Source: Rhizobium sp. Q54
GTDB taxonomy: Bacteria > Bacteroidota > Bacteroidia > Flavobacteriales > Flavobacteriaceae
Reading direction: 5' to 3'
DNA length: 46,741 nt
Assembly: GCA_943328505.2 (NCBI GenBank)
Contig: CALQAH020000013.1
Coordinates: 1 to 46,741 of the forward strand
Shown here: one piece after another, positions 15,932 to 25,500 of the stretch
Layout: every line of letters begins with the position of its first letter
How positions within the stretch are numbered: the first letter of the stretch is position 1
Notes under the pieces: model-generated
Told to the model about the DNA's origin: nothing
Seen by the model: only the letters and a program-made list of their open reading frames with translations
Databases searched by the model: none
Position numbers and translations under genes: made by a program

Positions 15932-18436
15932 TTATTTTCCAATTGCTATCATATTTGCTAATAATCTAAAAGCACCAGGAACACCTTCTGGCAATTCTCT
16001 AAAAAAACTCAAACCTGTGTAAATATAGTTTCCTTTACCATATTTTGCTACTAAAAGTGCTCCGTTTTTTGGAGTTTCTCCTTTGTCGTTGGCTGAAAGA
16101 ATAGGAGTGAAGTTACCATCCCATTCGTTAGGATAATACAAACCTTGCTCTTGTTTCCAATTTTTAAAATCGTCCATTGTAATCTTATTTGGATAATTTA
16201 AAACAGAGTGATTTGGATTTAGAAAACGAATTTCGGCATTTTCATCGGTTACTCGTTCTCGAGATATTTTTAATGAAAATGGAGCAATATTTGGTGTAAC
16301 TAAATCATCAGTAGTATTGTATTGTACAATCATTGTTTTACCATTTTTCACAAAATCTAAAAGAATATTTTGCTTGAAAGCTAATGCATTAACAACATTA
16401 TAGGCACGAATACCAGTCATTACTACATCATAATCAAGTAGTTTTTCAATTGAAATTTCTTCAGGTTTTAAGACATTAACTTCATAACCCATTTGTGCTA
16501 AACTTTTAGGGACTTCATCACCAGCGCCCATGATGTAGGCTATTTTTTCATTCTTGGTTTTAATTTTTAAATGAATGGCTTTAGCTTCAGCTTGTTTTAA
16601 AACCATTTGTTTGAATATGTGGGAATAATTGATGTCAATTTTTTCTTTATCATATGCTTTGTTTTCAACAGTGACAATACTTTTTATCATAATTTCGCCA
16701 GCTTCTTTTGGAGGAGAAACAGTAAAAACAGCCAGTACTTCTTCGCCTTTTTTGGCTAAAGTAAATGAAATTTCATTGGGTGAAACTTTCCAGTTTTCAG
16801 GGATTTCCAGTTTTACATTGCCAACCACGCTGTCTTTTCCAGCTTTTACTTTTACTGTAATTGTTTTACTTCTATCATTATTAAAAATATATACTTTTTC
16901 AGCTAATGATGATGTTACAATGGGTACTATGTCCAAAGGTTGGTAAACTTCTCCTTTTACATCGTCATTGTATTTATAGACTACATTTTTTTCAAACGAA
17001 ATTTCAGTACCATTAATTTCAATCCAAAACCCCATTTTAACTTGACGCAATACATCAGGAATTCCTATGTTTTGTTGGTCATCAACACGATACATTCCAA
17101 CGGTTCCTTTTTGGTTTAACCAATAGGGATTGGTGTATTCAAGTTCGTTAGGAAGTTCCAAAGCAATACTTTCGGAATAAGAAATGTTATTTTTTAGTTC
17201 AGTAATTTTTTGCTCAGCCGAATGAGAATAAACAGGAACCGCACCTATACCCTTTAATTTCATTGGGATGTTACTTCGGTTAATCACTTCAATTTTTACT
17301 TTTAAGGAACTTTCTGGCGTTGCTTCTTGATTTTCGGCAACAGCTTCAAAATATAAACCTGCGCAAGCACTAATTATTTTTTTAATTTCTTCCGTTTTAA
17401 TTTCTTTCCAATGTTCATCTTCCAATTGTTGAATTAAATTATACGCTTTTATCAATTCTGGAATGCTAGAGGATGGGTTTTTAAAATCGAAACTTTTCTC
17501 AGTGTTATATAGAATATCTCCAATTGCTTTACCACCATTGACTCTATTCCAAGTGGTGTCGATGCCTTCAAAAATATTGGTTTTGTCGTTTATCGTTTCA
17601 CCTTTTATAAGTTCTAAATACTCATCTTCTTCTCCACGAGTTCCTGTAGAACCAAAACCTTGTGATTGATGACGGCTTCGACTCAACGCTGCAATTTCTT
17701 GATTTGATTTTCCAACGGATTGGTAATAAACACCTGTTTTTAAATTGATTAAATTGGATTTATCGGCTTTTTCAAATTTTTCTTTACTACCATAAAACCA
17801 CCATGAAGTATTGAAAAACATTCGTTTTGGTTGCCAAGTTTTTACGAATTGTAATTGATTTGGGAAAATTTTGGCGTCGTTTACTTTATCGAATGCTTCT
17901 GCGCTCAACATGGCAGAAGAGGTATGATGACCATGAGTTGTACCTGGTGATCGATGGTCAAATCGATTGATGATTACATCGGGTTGGAATTTTCTAATGG
18001 TCCAAATAACATCACTGACTATTTGGTCTTTATCCCATATTTGAAGGGTTTCATCTGGAGTTTTTGAATAGCCAAAATCATTAGCGCGTGAAAAAAATTG
18101 TTCGCCTCCATCAATTTTTCTGGCTTCAATAAGTTCTTGTGTTCTAATTAATCCTAAAAGTTCTCGCAATTCTGGACCAATAAGATTTTGGCCGCCATCA
18201 CCACGCGTTAAAGATAAATAGCCAGTTCGTGCTTTTTTTTCATTGGATAAATACGAAATTAATCTCGTGTTTTCATCATCGGGATGTGCGGCAATATAAA
18301 GTACAGTACCTAAAAAATTGAGTTTTTGAATTTGATTGTATATTTCAACCCCATTTGGTTTTTGAGGCTGCTGTGCACATACAATTTGAAATGAAACTAT
18401 GAGAATTATAAAAATAGGATTGAAAAGCTTTTGCAT
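15932..18436 (-). CDS. large secreted PIG-L family deacetylase
   Basis: An 834-residue protein with a signal peptide (VCAQ, near residue 21). The N-terminal PIG-L/LmbE zinc site is AHPDDENTR at 50-58 with His51 and Asp54, and HGHH at 168-171. The middle region looks like Ig-like beta domains. The C-terminal 220 residues (from KIAYIMGAGDEVP, about 630) resemble a glutamine-amidotransferase-like fold. PIG-L enzymes remove acetyl from N-acetylglucosamine-type sugars. Location should be periplasmic. It is first in the unit with the 35-residue protein and the sodium symporter, which suggests deacetylation followed by uptake. Confidence 0.92.
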   Translation of the reverse strand: MQKLFNPIFIILIVSFQIVCAQQPQKPNGVEIYNQIQKLNFLGTVLYIAAHPDDENTRLISYLSNEKKARTGYLSLTRGDGGQNLIGPELRELLGLIRTQELIEARKIDGGEQFFSRANDFGYSKTPDETLQIWDKDQIVSDVIWTIRKFQPDVIINRFDHRSPGTTHGHHTSSAMLSAEAFDKVNDAKIFPNQLQFVKTWQPKRMFFNTSWWFYGSKEKFEKADKSNLINLKTGVYYQSVGKSNQEIAALSRSRHQSQGFGSTGTRGEEDEYLELIKGETINDKTNIFEGIDTTWNRVNGGKAIGDILYNTEKSFDFKNPSSSIPELIKAYNLIQQLEDEHWKEIKTEEIKKIISACAGLYFEAVAENQEATPESSLKVKIEVINRSNIPMKLKGIGAVPVYSHSAEQKITELKNNISYSESIALELPNELEYTNPYWLNQKGTVGMYRVDDQQNIGIPDVLRQVKMGFWIEINGTEISFEKNVVYKYNDDVKGEVYQPLDIVPIVTSSLAEKVYIFNNDRSKTITVKVKAGKDSVVGNVKLEIPENWKVSPNEISFTLAKKGEEVLAVFTVSPPKEAGEIMIKSIVTVENKAYDKEKIDINYSHIFKQMVLKQAEAKAIHLKIKTKNEKIAYIMGAGDEVPKSLAQMGYEVNVLKPEEISIEKLLDYDVVMTGIRAYNVVNALAFKQNILLDFVKNGKTMIVQYNTTDDLVTPNIAPFSLKISRERVTDENAEIRFLNPNHSVLNYPNKITMDDFKNWKQEQGLYYPNEWDGNFTPILSANDKGETPKNGALLVAKYGKGNYIYTGLSFFRELPEGVPGAFRLLANMIAIGK

Positions 18437-18540
18437 CGTAAAGACTTTGAATTAGCAATAGCTTCAAATGTAGTAATTAAATAAAAAATGGAGTTTTATT
18501 TAAATTGATTTTAACAAAATATTTAATTTTTGTCAAATAG

Positions 18541-18918
18541 TTAGTTGGATGCAGTTGTGTTTGAATACCTTCCTTTAGAATTATAAGGATACAATTTTTT
18601 ATGAATTTTGATAAATTGTTGCGGGTTTTCATCATCAAAATTGGTAATGGCAACTCGTCCACCATTAAATAATGAGTAACCACCATAGTGCTTAGGAAGT
18701 TCTGGAGCCGTTTGCCATTCACCATTTAATTGGTAATAATACACATTCTTCAGATTATCAAAATAGGCATATAAATTTGGAAAATAAGAATAGCGTAATT
18801 GACAATTTGTTTTTGGGTCAATAGGAATGTATCTTTTTGGAGTTTCTGCGTTTTGAGCTTTTGATGTAAAGCAAACACACAATAAAATTAGTAGTAATAC
18901 AGTTTTGAAATTTTTCAT
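18541..18918 (-). CDS. secreted hypothetical protein
   Basis: A 125-residue protein with a signal peptide (LLLILLCVCFTSKAQ, 8-22). The mature part is rich in Tyr, Asn and Pro, with no motif I recognise (PNLYAYFDNLKNVYYYQLNGEWQTAPELPKHYGGY spans two short segments of note). It reads on its own, with 100 bp before the PIG-L gene upstream of it on that strand direction. The overlapping frame at 18477-18725 lacks a signal and is discarded. Confidence 0.7.
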   Translation of the reverse strand: MKNFKTVLLLILLCVCFTSKAQNAETPKRYIPIDPKTNCQLRYSYFPNLYAYFDNLKNVYYYQLNGEWQTAPELPKHYGGYSLFNGGRVAITNFDDENPQQFIKIHKKLYPYNSKGRYSNTTASN

Positions 18919-19190
18919 AATTTCTAAGCTTTGTATTTTGTAGTTTGGGGCAACAAAATTGGTTAACTTGATTTAAGTGTTTAAATATTGTGTAAATGTA
19001 TGAATTATTTTTTTTTAAAAACGACAAAAAAATATAATTAATCGATGAAATACACTTTTTTTAAATATTTATATGTAAAATTCCTAATAAATATTGTTTT
19101 TAATTTATAAATTAGTGTTTGTCAAGTGGTCGGTTGATGAAGTAAATTGTTTTAGTTGTAGTAAATTGTTCGATGTTTTGAAAAACATAG
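18919..19190. other. AT-rich intergenic region with a short direct repeat and hairpin
   Basis: The 270-bp gap between maf and the secreted protein gene has no credible ORF. It holds the direct repeat AGTAAATTGTT at 19141-19151 and 19160-19170. A perfect short hairpin, ATGTTTT (19173-19179) with AAAACAT (19182-19188), lies just past the maf stop. The hairpin has no clear T tail on the minus strand, so a terminator role is uncertain. Confidence 0.4.
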
Positions 19191-19772
19191 TTAAATATTA
19201 TTTAAATAGTCGTAAACCAAATGAGTTGGTAATCCAACTACATTCGTATAAGAACCTTCAACTTTTGAAATGCCAACTAACCCAATCCAATCCTGAATAC
19301 CATAGGCACCAGCTTTATCGAAGGGTTTGTAGTTGTCAAGGTAATATCTAATTTCGTTTTCAGTTAGCGGATTGAAAGTAACTTTAGTACAATCATTTAA
19401 AGTTACTGTATTGGTCATCGTTTTGAAACAAACCGATGTTATCACTTCATGCGTAGCATTGGATAACGATTTTAAAATTTGTACAGCATCTTCATAATTC
19501 TTCGGTTTTCCTAATGCATTTCCATTCAACCAAACTATGGTGTCACTGGTAATTAATAAGTCATTGGGTTGTAATTCTCCTTCAAATGCATTTGATTTTA
19601 GTTCAGTTAAAAAATTAGTTATAGCTACTCCTTTTAAATCATCAGGATAAATTTCTTCTATTTCCTTTACTCTAATTTCAAAATCAAGATCTAAATCTTT
19701 AAAAAACTGTTGTCTTCTCGGTGAACCAGAGGCTAAAATAATTTTATAGTTTTTTAATTTTTCTTTAAGCAT
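19191..19772 (-). CDS. maf: Maf-like nucleotide pyrophosphatase
   Basis: A 193-residue Maf protein with the signature ASGSPRR at 14-20, SDTIVW near 71-76, GNALGKPKN, and KAGAYGIQDW near 151-160. Maf proteins hydrolyse non-standard or modified nucleoside triphosphates to monophosphates and are linked to cell division in some bacteria. It overlaps the end of the UbiA-type gene by 8 bp, so translation is probably coupled. Confidence 0.95.
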   Translation of the reverse strand: MLKEKLKNYKIILASGSPRRQQFFKDLDLDFEIRVKEIEEIYPDDLKGVAITNFLTELKSNAFEGELQPNDLLITSDTIVWLNGNALGKPKNYEDAVQILKSLSNATHEVITSVCFKTMTNTVTLNDCTKVTFNPLTENEIRYYLDNYKPFDKAGAYGIQDWIGLVGISKVEGSYTNVVGLPTHLVYDYLNNI

Positions 19773-20691
19773 TATATATAATGTTTAAATTGATAATTAG
19801 AATTGAAAGAATTCCAAAGAAAATTACAAACTTTAATACGGAACTCAATACGTGAAATTCTTTTTTTGTGGTAGCACTCCACATTTTAATTATAAAATAA
19901 ATCAGAGGTGCCACTATTAAAAGCAAGCAGTAAACCACAGCAAAATACAATTTTGAAACCATTAAATTTCCATTGATGTACCATAACAGTAGTAGTATAG
20001 CAATTAGCCCTAATACAAAAACTACTTTTGAAGTTCGTTTTAAACCTAGTGCAATTGGTAAGGTGCTCATTCCCTGATTGTAATCGCCATTTATATCTTC
20101 CATGTCTTTTACAATTTCCCGAATAAAATTAATGATAAAAGTAAAGACAGCATAGTCAATTAATAATGAAAACATAACCCGCATTTCATATTGATTACCA
20201 TCAAAAGTGGCCGGTAATAAATCGAAAACGCCAATAATTAAAACGCTTACCGAAAGCAATACAGCCACAATAATATTACCTACTATTAACATTTGTTTTA
20301 AACTCGTTGCGTATAAATATAAAGTTGCCGCAATTACTATAAAAATGGCTGCAAAACTAGGTTTTTGAATAACATTGGATAAATAAAATCCAATACCAAC
20401 GCCAACAATATTAAGCCCAACGTAAATATTGTATGCTCTGGCTTCAGAAATAACATGACCAACAATACTGTTGTCAGGTTTGTTTTCATTATCGGTTTCT
20501 TGGTCCATGATATCATTAATAACATAACCCGCAGCCGCAATTAAAACAGTAGATAAAACAAGTAATGCATATTGCCATTCGGCTAATGACAAAAATATAT
20601 TTTGGAATTTCAAAAAACCATATCGAAAAATGAGTTGCATGAAAGCAAGTAATAATAAGTTTTGGTAGCGAATAAGTTTTAAGTATTTCAT
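19765..20691 (-). CDS. UbiA-family prenyltransferase (geranylgeranylglycerol-phosphate type)
   Basis: A 308-residue membrane protein with eight or nine hydrophobic segments and both Asp-rich UbiA motifs: NDIMDQETDNENKP (59-72) and DMEDINGDYNQG (around 196-207). The family attaches a prenyl chain to an acceptor. The Bacteroidetes subgroup that precedes maf is usually named geranylgeranylglycerol-phosphate geranylgeranyltransferase, but the acceptor is unproven. It precedes Maf, and the four-helix-bundle cassette sits just upstream between it and the KdsC-like gene. Confidence 0.9.
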   Translation of the reverse strand: MKYLKLIRYQNLLLLAFMQLIFRYGFLKFQNIFLSLAEWQYALLVLSTVLIAAAGYVINDIMDQETDNENKPDNSIVGHVISEARAYNIYVGLNIVGVGIGFYLSNVIQKPSFAAIFIVIAATLYLYATSLKQMLIVGNIIVAVLLSVSVLIIGVFDLLPATFDGNQYEMRVMFSLLIDYAVFTFIINFIREIVKDMEDINGDYNQGMSTLPIALGLKRTSKVVFVLGLIAILLLLWYINGNLMVSKLYFAVVYCLLLIVAPLIYFIIKMWSATTKKEFHVLSSVLKFVIFFGILSILIINLNIIYNA

Positions 20692-20695
20692 AATA

Positions 20696-20730
20696 AGTGT
20701 TCAGTGTTCAGTTTTTAGTGTTCAGTTTAA
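20696..20730 (+). repeat. left inverted repeat of cassette 2, heptamer unit AGTGTTC
   Basis: Five 7-bp units start at 20696, 20703, 20710, 20717 and 20724. AGTGTTC is exact at 20696, 20703 and 20717. The tract is an inverted copy of 21123-21153, identical over the first 16 bases and imperfect beyond. It separates the UbiA gene from the four-helix-bundle gene. Confidence 0.7.
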
Positions 20731-21098
20731 TCTTTTTTAACTCCAAATTTTTGTGGATTTAATATCATAAAATTAATAAGTTTTCCAACTTCATTACTCT
20801 CATTTATTAATTCATCATGTAAATTTTTATTTATATAGTCACATTGTAAAGCAAATTCTAACCAGACCTGTGTTTCAGAATTTTCAGCATCTGAATCAGT
20901 CAATTTACTATGAAAATGTTTTGGATATTCTCTTTTTCGATAGGCTTCAGCAATAGTTACAGGAACGCTCCTTGAAGAACGTCTTATTTGATCTGTTAAA
21001 GAATACATTTCTTCTTTCGGAAACAATTTTGTAATTTGAAATAGTTTCATCGCTAATGCAAATGATTTTTGATATGCCAGTAAATCCTGAAATCTCAT
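20727..21098 (-). CDS. four helix bundle protein (23S rRNA IVP/S23 family)
   Basis: A 123-residue member of the same family as the gene at 8535-8888, with a similar plan but divergent sequence. It has FQDLLAYQKSFALAMKLFQ (3-21), FPKEEMYSLTDQIRRSSRSVPVTIAEAY (27-54), and WLEFALQCDYIN near 80-91. No enzyme motif is present; the known crystal-structure members form a pentamer of four-helix bundles. It sits between kdsC-like and ubiA-like genes on their strand, with inverted heptamer repeats on both sides (20696-20730 and 21123-21153). This looks like an insertion into a conserved gene run. Confidence 0.9.
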   Translation of the reverse strand: MRFQDLLAYQKSFALAMKLFQITKLFPKEEMYSLTDQIRRSSRSVPVTIAEAYRKREYPKHFHSKLTDSDAENSETQVWLEFALQCDYINKNLHDELINESNEVGKLINFMILNPQKFGVKKD

Positions 21099-21122
21099 AT
21101 TTTCTTAATTATTAACTCAATA

Positions 21123-21153
21123 ACTGAATACTAATAGCTGAACACTGAACACT
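21123..21153 (-). repeat. right inverted repeat of cassette 2
   Basis: On the minus strand this reads AGTGTTCAGTGTTCAG then a spaced AGTATTC, aligning with 20696-20726 with 16 identical leading bases and about three later mismatches. The pair would form a stem that holds the whole four-helix-bundle gene in its loop. Confidence 0.7.
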
Positions 21154-21158
21154 ATATA

Positions 21159-21686
21159 TTAGTCATGTTTTCCATTATAATACAAATGCCATTTTCCTTG
21201 AACCTTCATGACTTGTTCCACCACTTCGCGAACGGCACCTTTTCCACCATTTTTATGTGAAATATATTTGGAAATTGCTTTAATTTCTGGACTTGCATCT
21301 TGCGGACATGTTGGCAATCCAACCAATTGCATCACATGATAATCGGGAATGTCATCGCCCATATACAGTACATTTTCAGGTTTTATATTGTACAATTCCA
21401 CATATTCTTTAAAGGTGGCCACTTTATCCGATGCTGCCAAATGAATATCAGTAATGCCCAAATTTCTCAATCTTATTCTCACGCCTTCGTTGTTGCCACC
21501 TGAAATAATGCACACATTATAACCGCTTTCCAAAGCCGCTTTCATGGCAAAACCATCGCGAATGTTCATAATTCTAAGCATTTCTCCAGTTTCTGAAATA
21601 TGAACAGAACTATCCGTTAAAACCCCATCAACATCAAATATGAAGGTGGTAATGTGGTTCAATATTTCTTTATAACTTTTTGTCAT
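21159..21686 (-). CDS. KdsC-like HAD phosphatase
   Basis: I chose ATG 21686; the TTG at 21692 is less likely. The 175 residues are of the cap-less KdsC type: FDVDGVLTDS with Asp18 and Asp20, IRDGFAMKAA, CIISGG near 60, and MGDDIPDYHVMQLVGLPTCPQDA near 107. KdsC removes phosphate from KDO-8-phosphate, a precursor of lipopolysaccharide core. No KDO-8-P synthase gene is near, so a related sugar acid phosphate is possible. It overlaps the DUF2520 gene by 17 bp. Confidence 0.9.
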   Translation of the reverse strand: MTKSYKEILNHITTFIFDVDGVLTDSSVHISETGEMLRIMNIRDGFAMKAALESGYNVCIISGGNNEGVRIRLRNLGITDIHLAASDKVATFKEYVELYNIKPENVLYMGDDIPDYHVMQLVGLPTCPQDASPEIKAISKYISHKNGGKGAVREVVEQVMKVQGKWHLYYNGKHD

Positions 21687-22431
21687 TGTCAATGATGGAT
21701 TTGGTTAATAATTTATAAATTTCTTTTTGATTTTCATTTTTTAAAAAATTCAAATGTAAATTGATTGTTTGAGTGTCTTTCCTTTTTGCTGGTCCAGTTT
21801 GTGCCTCTATAGGTGATAAACTCATTATTTTATTTGCCGATTCTTGTATTAAGGGTTTCAATAAATCAAAACTTAAATGATTCTCCATACATATTTCATT
21901 TCCAATTTGATACAAATGATTAGTAAAATTATTTACAAAAACAGCTGCAACATGCAAGGCTTTACGTTGCTCGGAATTGATGTGGTAAATGTTATTGGAT
22001 ATTGACTTAGCAACCGTTGCTAGTGTTTTTAAATCTTCATCATTCGTTGCTTCTATGCAAATAGGTATCGTTTTAAAATCGACTTCTTTCGTTTTTGAAA
22101 AAGTTTGGATAGGATAAAAAACCGCTTTTCTGTTTTTATCATTCAAATCATCCATAGGAACACTTCCAGAAGAATGCGCCACTAATTTATTTTGAAAAGG
22201 TATTTGACTTGAAACAGATTGAATGGCATCATCTGAAACTGCAATGATGAATAAATCAACGGGTTTTAAATCAGCAAAATGAGTTGTGACTTTTTCCTTA
22301 GATATCAAATGAGAAACCGCTTCAGTATTTCTTACAACTACTTGAACCAACTTTACTTCAACACTTTTTGAGAAAGCCTGAATCAAATGCTGTGCAACGT
22401 TCCCTGAGCCAATAATTGTAACTTGAACCAT
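21670..22431 (-). CDS. DUF2520 Rossmann-fold dehydrogenase-like protein
   Basis: A 253-residue protein with an N-terminal NAD(P) site IIGSGNVAQHL (6-16) and a PVDLFIIAVSDDAI strand (about 58-71), a SHSSG segment, and a helical DUF2520 C-terminal domain (AVFVNNFTNHLYQIGNEIC). It resembles F420- or NADP-dependent reductases and prephenate dehydrogenase-like proteins. Its substrate is unknown. It is the first gene of the run DUF2520, kdsC-like, cassette, ubiA-like, maf. Confidence 0.88.
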   Translation of the reverse strand: MVQVTIIGSGNVAQHLIQAFSKSVEVKLVQVVVRNTEAVSHLISKEKVTTHFADLKPVDLFIIAVSDDAIQSVSSQIPFQNKLVAHSSGSVPMDDLNDKNRKAVFYPIQTFSKTKEVDFKTIPICIEATNDEDLKTLATVAKSISNNIYHINSEQRKALHVAAVFVNNFTNHLYQIGNEICMENHLSFDLLKPLIQESANKIMSLSPIEAQTGPAKRKDTQTINLHLNFLKNENQKEIYKLLTKSIIDNDKKL

Positions 22432-22546
22432 CTTGCAAAATTATCAAAAATATATTTTAATTACACCCTAAATTACAAGTTTTAAACATCTCATAAAAAA
22501 CACATAAAACCTTTTGAGAATAAATAAAAAATAGACTTTTTTAAAC

Positions 22547-22554
22547 TATTTTTG
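22547..22554 (+). promoter_or_regulatory. candidate -7 box of the ccsBA promoter
   Basis: TATTTTTG fits the Bacteroidetes -7 consensus TAnnTTTG and lies 32 bp before the ccsBA start. No TTG sits 19 bases upstream, so the -33 part is missing or weak. Confidence 0.4.
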
Positions 22555-22586
22555 TACCACTTTTAAAAAAATATAATTCCAAACTC

Positions 22587-25500
22587 ATGGAAAAAAAAAT
22601 AGTCTCAATTTTATTCTCTACCCGTTTAATGGCGATATTGTTTCTAACTTACGCTGCTGCAATGGCTACTGGAACATTTATTGAAAGCGAATACAATACG
22701 GATACCGCAAGGATTTTTATATACAACTCTTGGTGGTTTGAAGCCATACATTTGTTTTTTCTAATTAATTTCTTGGGTAACATGAAACGGTATCAGTTGT
22801 TAAAAAAGGAAAAATGGGCAACCTTGTTATTACATCTCTCATTTATATTTATCATAATTGGAGCAATCATCACGCGTTATATCAGTTATGAAGGAATGAT
22901 GCCCATAAGGGAAGGTGCTACTTCTAATCAAGTTTTTTCGGAAAAAAGTTATCTTACTGTTTTTGTAGATGGTGATCATAAAGGACAATTAAGAAGACGT
23001 GTTTTTGAGAAATCGTTATTGCTTTCACAAGTCACCAACAACAATTTTTCTATTGATGAAAAGTTTAGCGAAACGTCATTTGAAATCCAATACAAGAATT
23101 TTGTAATGGATGCTAAAGAAACTATTGTGCCAAGTAAAGAGGGACATGTTTATTTGAAATTAGTAGAATCGAGCGAAGGAACTCGACATGAACATATGTT
23201 GAAGTCGGGCGAAATGCAAAATATACATAACTTGCTTTTTGCAGTGGATATTCCAACAAAAGGTGCGATTAATATCAATACGAAAACGAATACTATCTAT
23301 GCGCCTTTTGAAGGTCAGTTCATGAGAATGGCGGACAAAATGCAAGGAAAATTAGCCAAAGATTCATTGCAACCCTTAATGTATCGCTCTTTGTATAGTC
23401 TAGCTGGTGCGCAATTTGTTTTTCCAGATGCGCCCATAAAAGGAGTGAAATCGTATAAGTCAAGTGGCGATTATAAAAACAAAAAAGGAGAAGATGCTTT
23501 GACAGTAACCCTCGAATCTCAAGGGCAAAAAAAGGAAATTACATTAGTGGGTTCCAAAGGAAAAATTGGTGAACCACAAGTCGTGAAAATTGGTAAGTTG
23601 GATTTTACTTTTTCTTTTGGAAGTAAAGTGTACAAATTACCTTTTAAAGTTAAGTTGAACGATTTTATTGGAAAAAAGTATCCTGGTACCGAAAAAAGTT
23701 ATTCCTCCTATGAAAGTAAAGTTACGGTACAAGATTCTATAAAGAAATTTGATTCACATATCTACATGAATCATATTCTAGATTATAAAGGATTCCGCTT
23801 TTTTCAAGCTTCTTTTGATCCCGATGAAAAAGGCACGGTGTTATCTGTAAACCATGATTTTTGGGGAACTTTGATAACCTATATTGGTTACTTTATGTTG
23901 TTTTTTGCAATGATGGCAATCTTATTTACCAAACATTCTCGTTTTGCAGATTTGAAACGAAAGTTGGAAAATGTGAAATCCAAAAAGGCAAAATTAATTT
24001 CTATCGTAGTTTTATTATTGTCTTTCAATGGTTTTACACAAAATCATGCTGCGCACAATGTCAAAATCAATTATATAGATTCAATTCAAAAATATAAAGT
24101 ACCCGAATTACAAGCGGATAAATTTGGTCGTTTGGTCATTCAAGATGATGGAGGAAGAATGAAACCAATCAATACTTTCTCATCTGAATTGTTGCGAAAA
24201 GTGAGCAAAAAGGATAGTTATAATGGGATGAATTCGGACCAAGTGTTTTTGTCGATGAAGCAATTCCCATTTGCATGGATAGAAGTACCGCTGATTTATA
24301 TCAAAAATGGCAACGACAGCATCCGCAAAATAGTAGGAGCAAAGCCTCAAGATAAATACATTACTTTTAAAAGTTTCTTTGATGACAAAGGAAATTATAA
24401 ATTATCACCTTATTTGGATGAAGCCTACAAGGAAGCTATTCCAAATCAATTTCAAAAAGATTTTATCGAAACCGATAGAAAAGTAAATCTTTTGAATTCT
24501 GCATTATTCGGAAGTATTGTAAAAATATATCCTGTTCCAGGTGATAAAAACAACAAATGGGTTTCTAATCTAGAGTTAAATCAAACAACTGGAACATCAT
24601 TAGATACCATTAAATCAGCTTTCCCTTTGTATTTAGAAGCTTTAGCCAATGCCTCTAAAACAAAAAATTATACTTTGGCAAATACCATGATTCTTGGATT
24701 AGAAAAGTATCAAAAAAAGTATGGTAATGCTGTTCGTCCAAGTGATGAAAAGATATCATCGGAAGTTTTATATAACAAATATGACGTTTTCAAGAACTTA
24801 TATTATTTGTATATGATGATTGGCGTATTGATGCTGCTCTTTACAATCTTAAATATTTTCTTTGAAAAGAAAGCCGTTCGTTATGTCATCAACGGGTTTC
24901 ATATTATTATTGGATTGCTGTTTGGATTACACACCTTGGGATTAATAGCACGTTGGTATATTTCAGGGCATGCACCTTGGAGTGATGCCTATGAAAGTAT
25001 GATTTATGTAGCTTGGGCAACCATGTTTTTTACTTTGGCATTCGATAGAAAATCTAAACTAACCGTTGCCTCAGGAACCTTTGTAGCTTCCATGATTTTA
25101 ATGATTGCCCATTGGAATTGGATGGATCCAGCCATTGCCAATTTGCAACCCGTTTTAAATTCTTATTGGTTGATGATACACGTTGCTGTAATTGTCGCCA
25201 GTTATGGACCTTTTACTTTAGCGATGGTTTTAGGTTTGGTTTCTCTAATTTTGATGCTTTTCGTGAATGAAAAGAACAAAGACAAAATGAAATTAAACAT
25301 ACAAGAGATTACCTATATCAACGAAATGGCGCTGACTATTGGATTGGTGATGCTTACTATTGGAAACTTTCTTGGTGGACAATGGGCCAATGAGAGTTGG
25401 GGTAGGTATTGGGGTTGGGATCCAAAAGAGACTTGGGCTTTAATTAGCATTATGATTTATGCTTTTGTGATTCATGCCCGATTTGTTCCAGCTTTGCGAG

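Noticed and set aside
18477..18725. 82-residue minus-strand ORF overlapping the secreted hypothetical gene
   Set aside because: It lies in another frame of a gene with a clear signal peptide, and its own product has no domain or signal.
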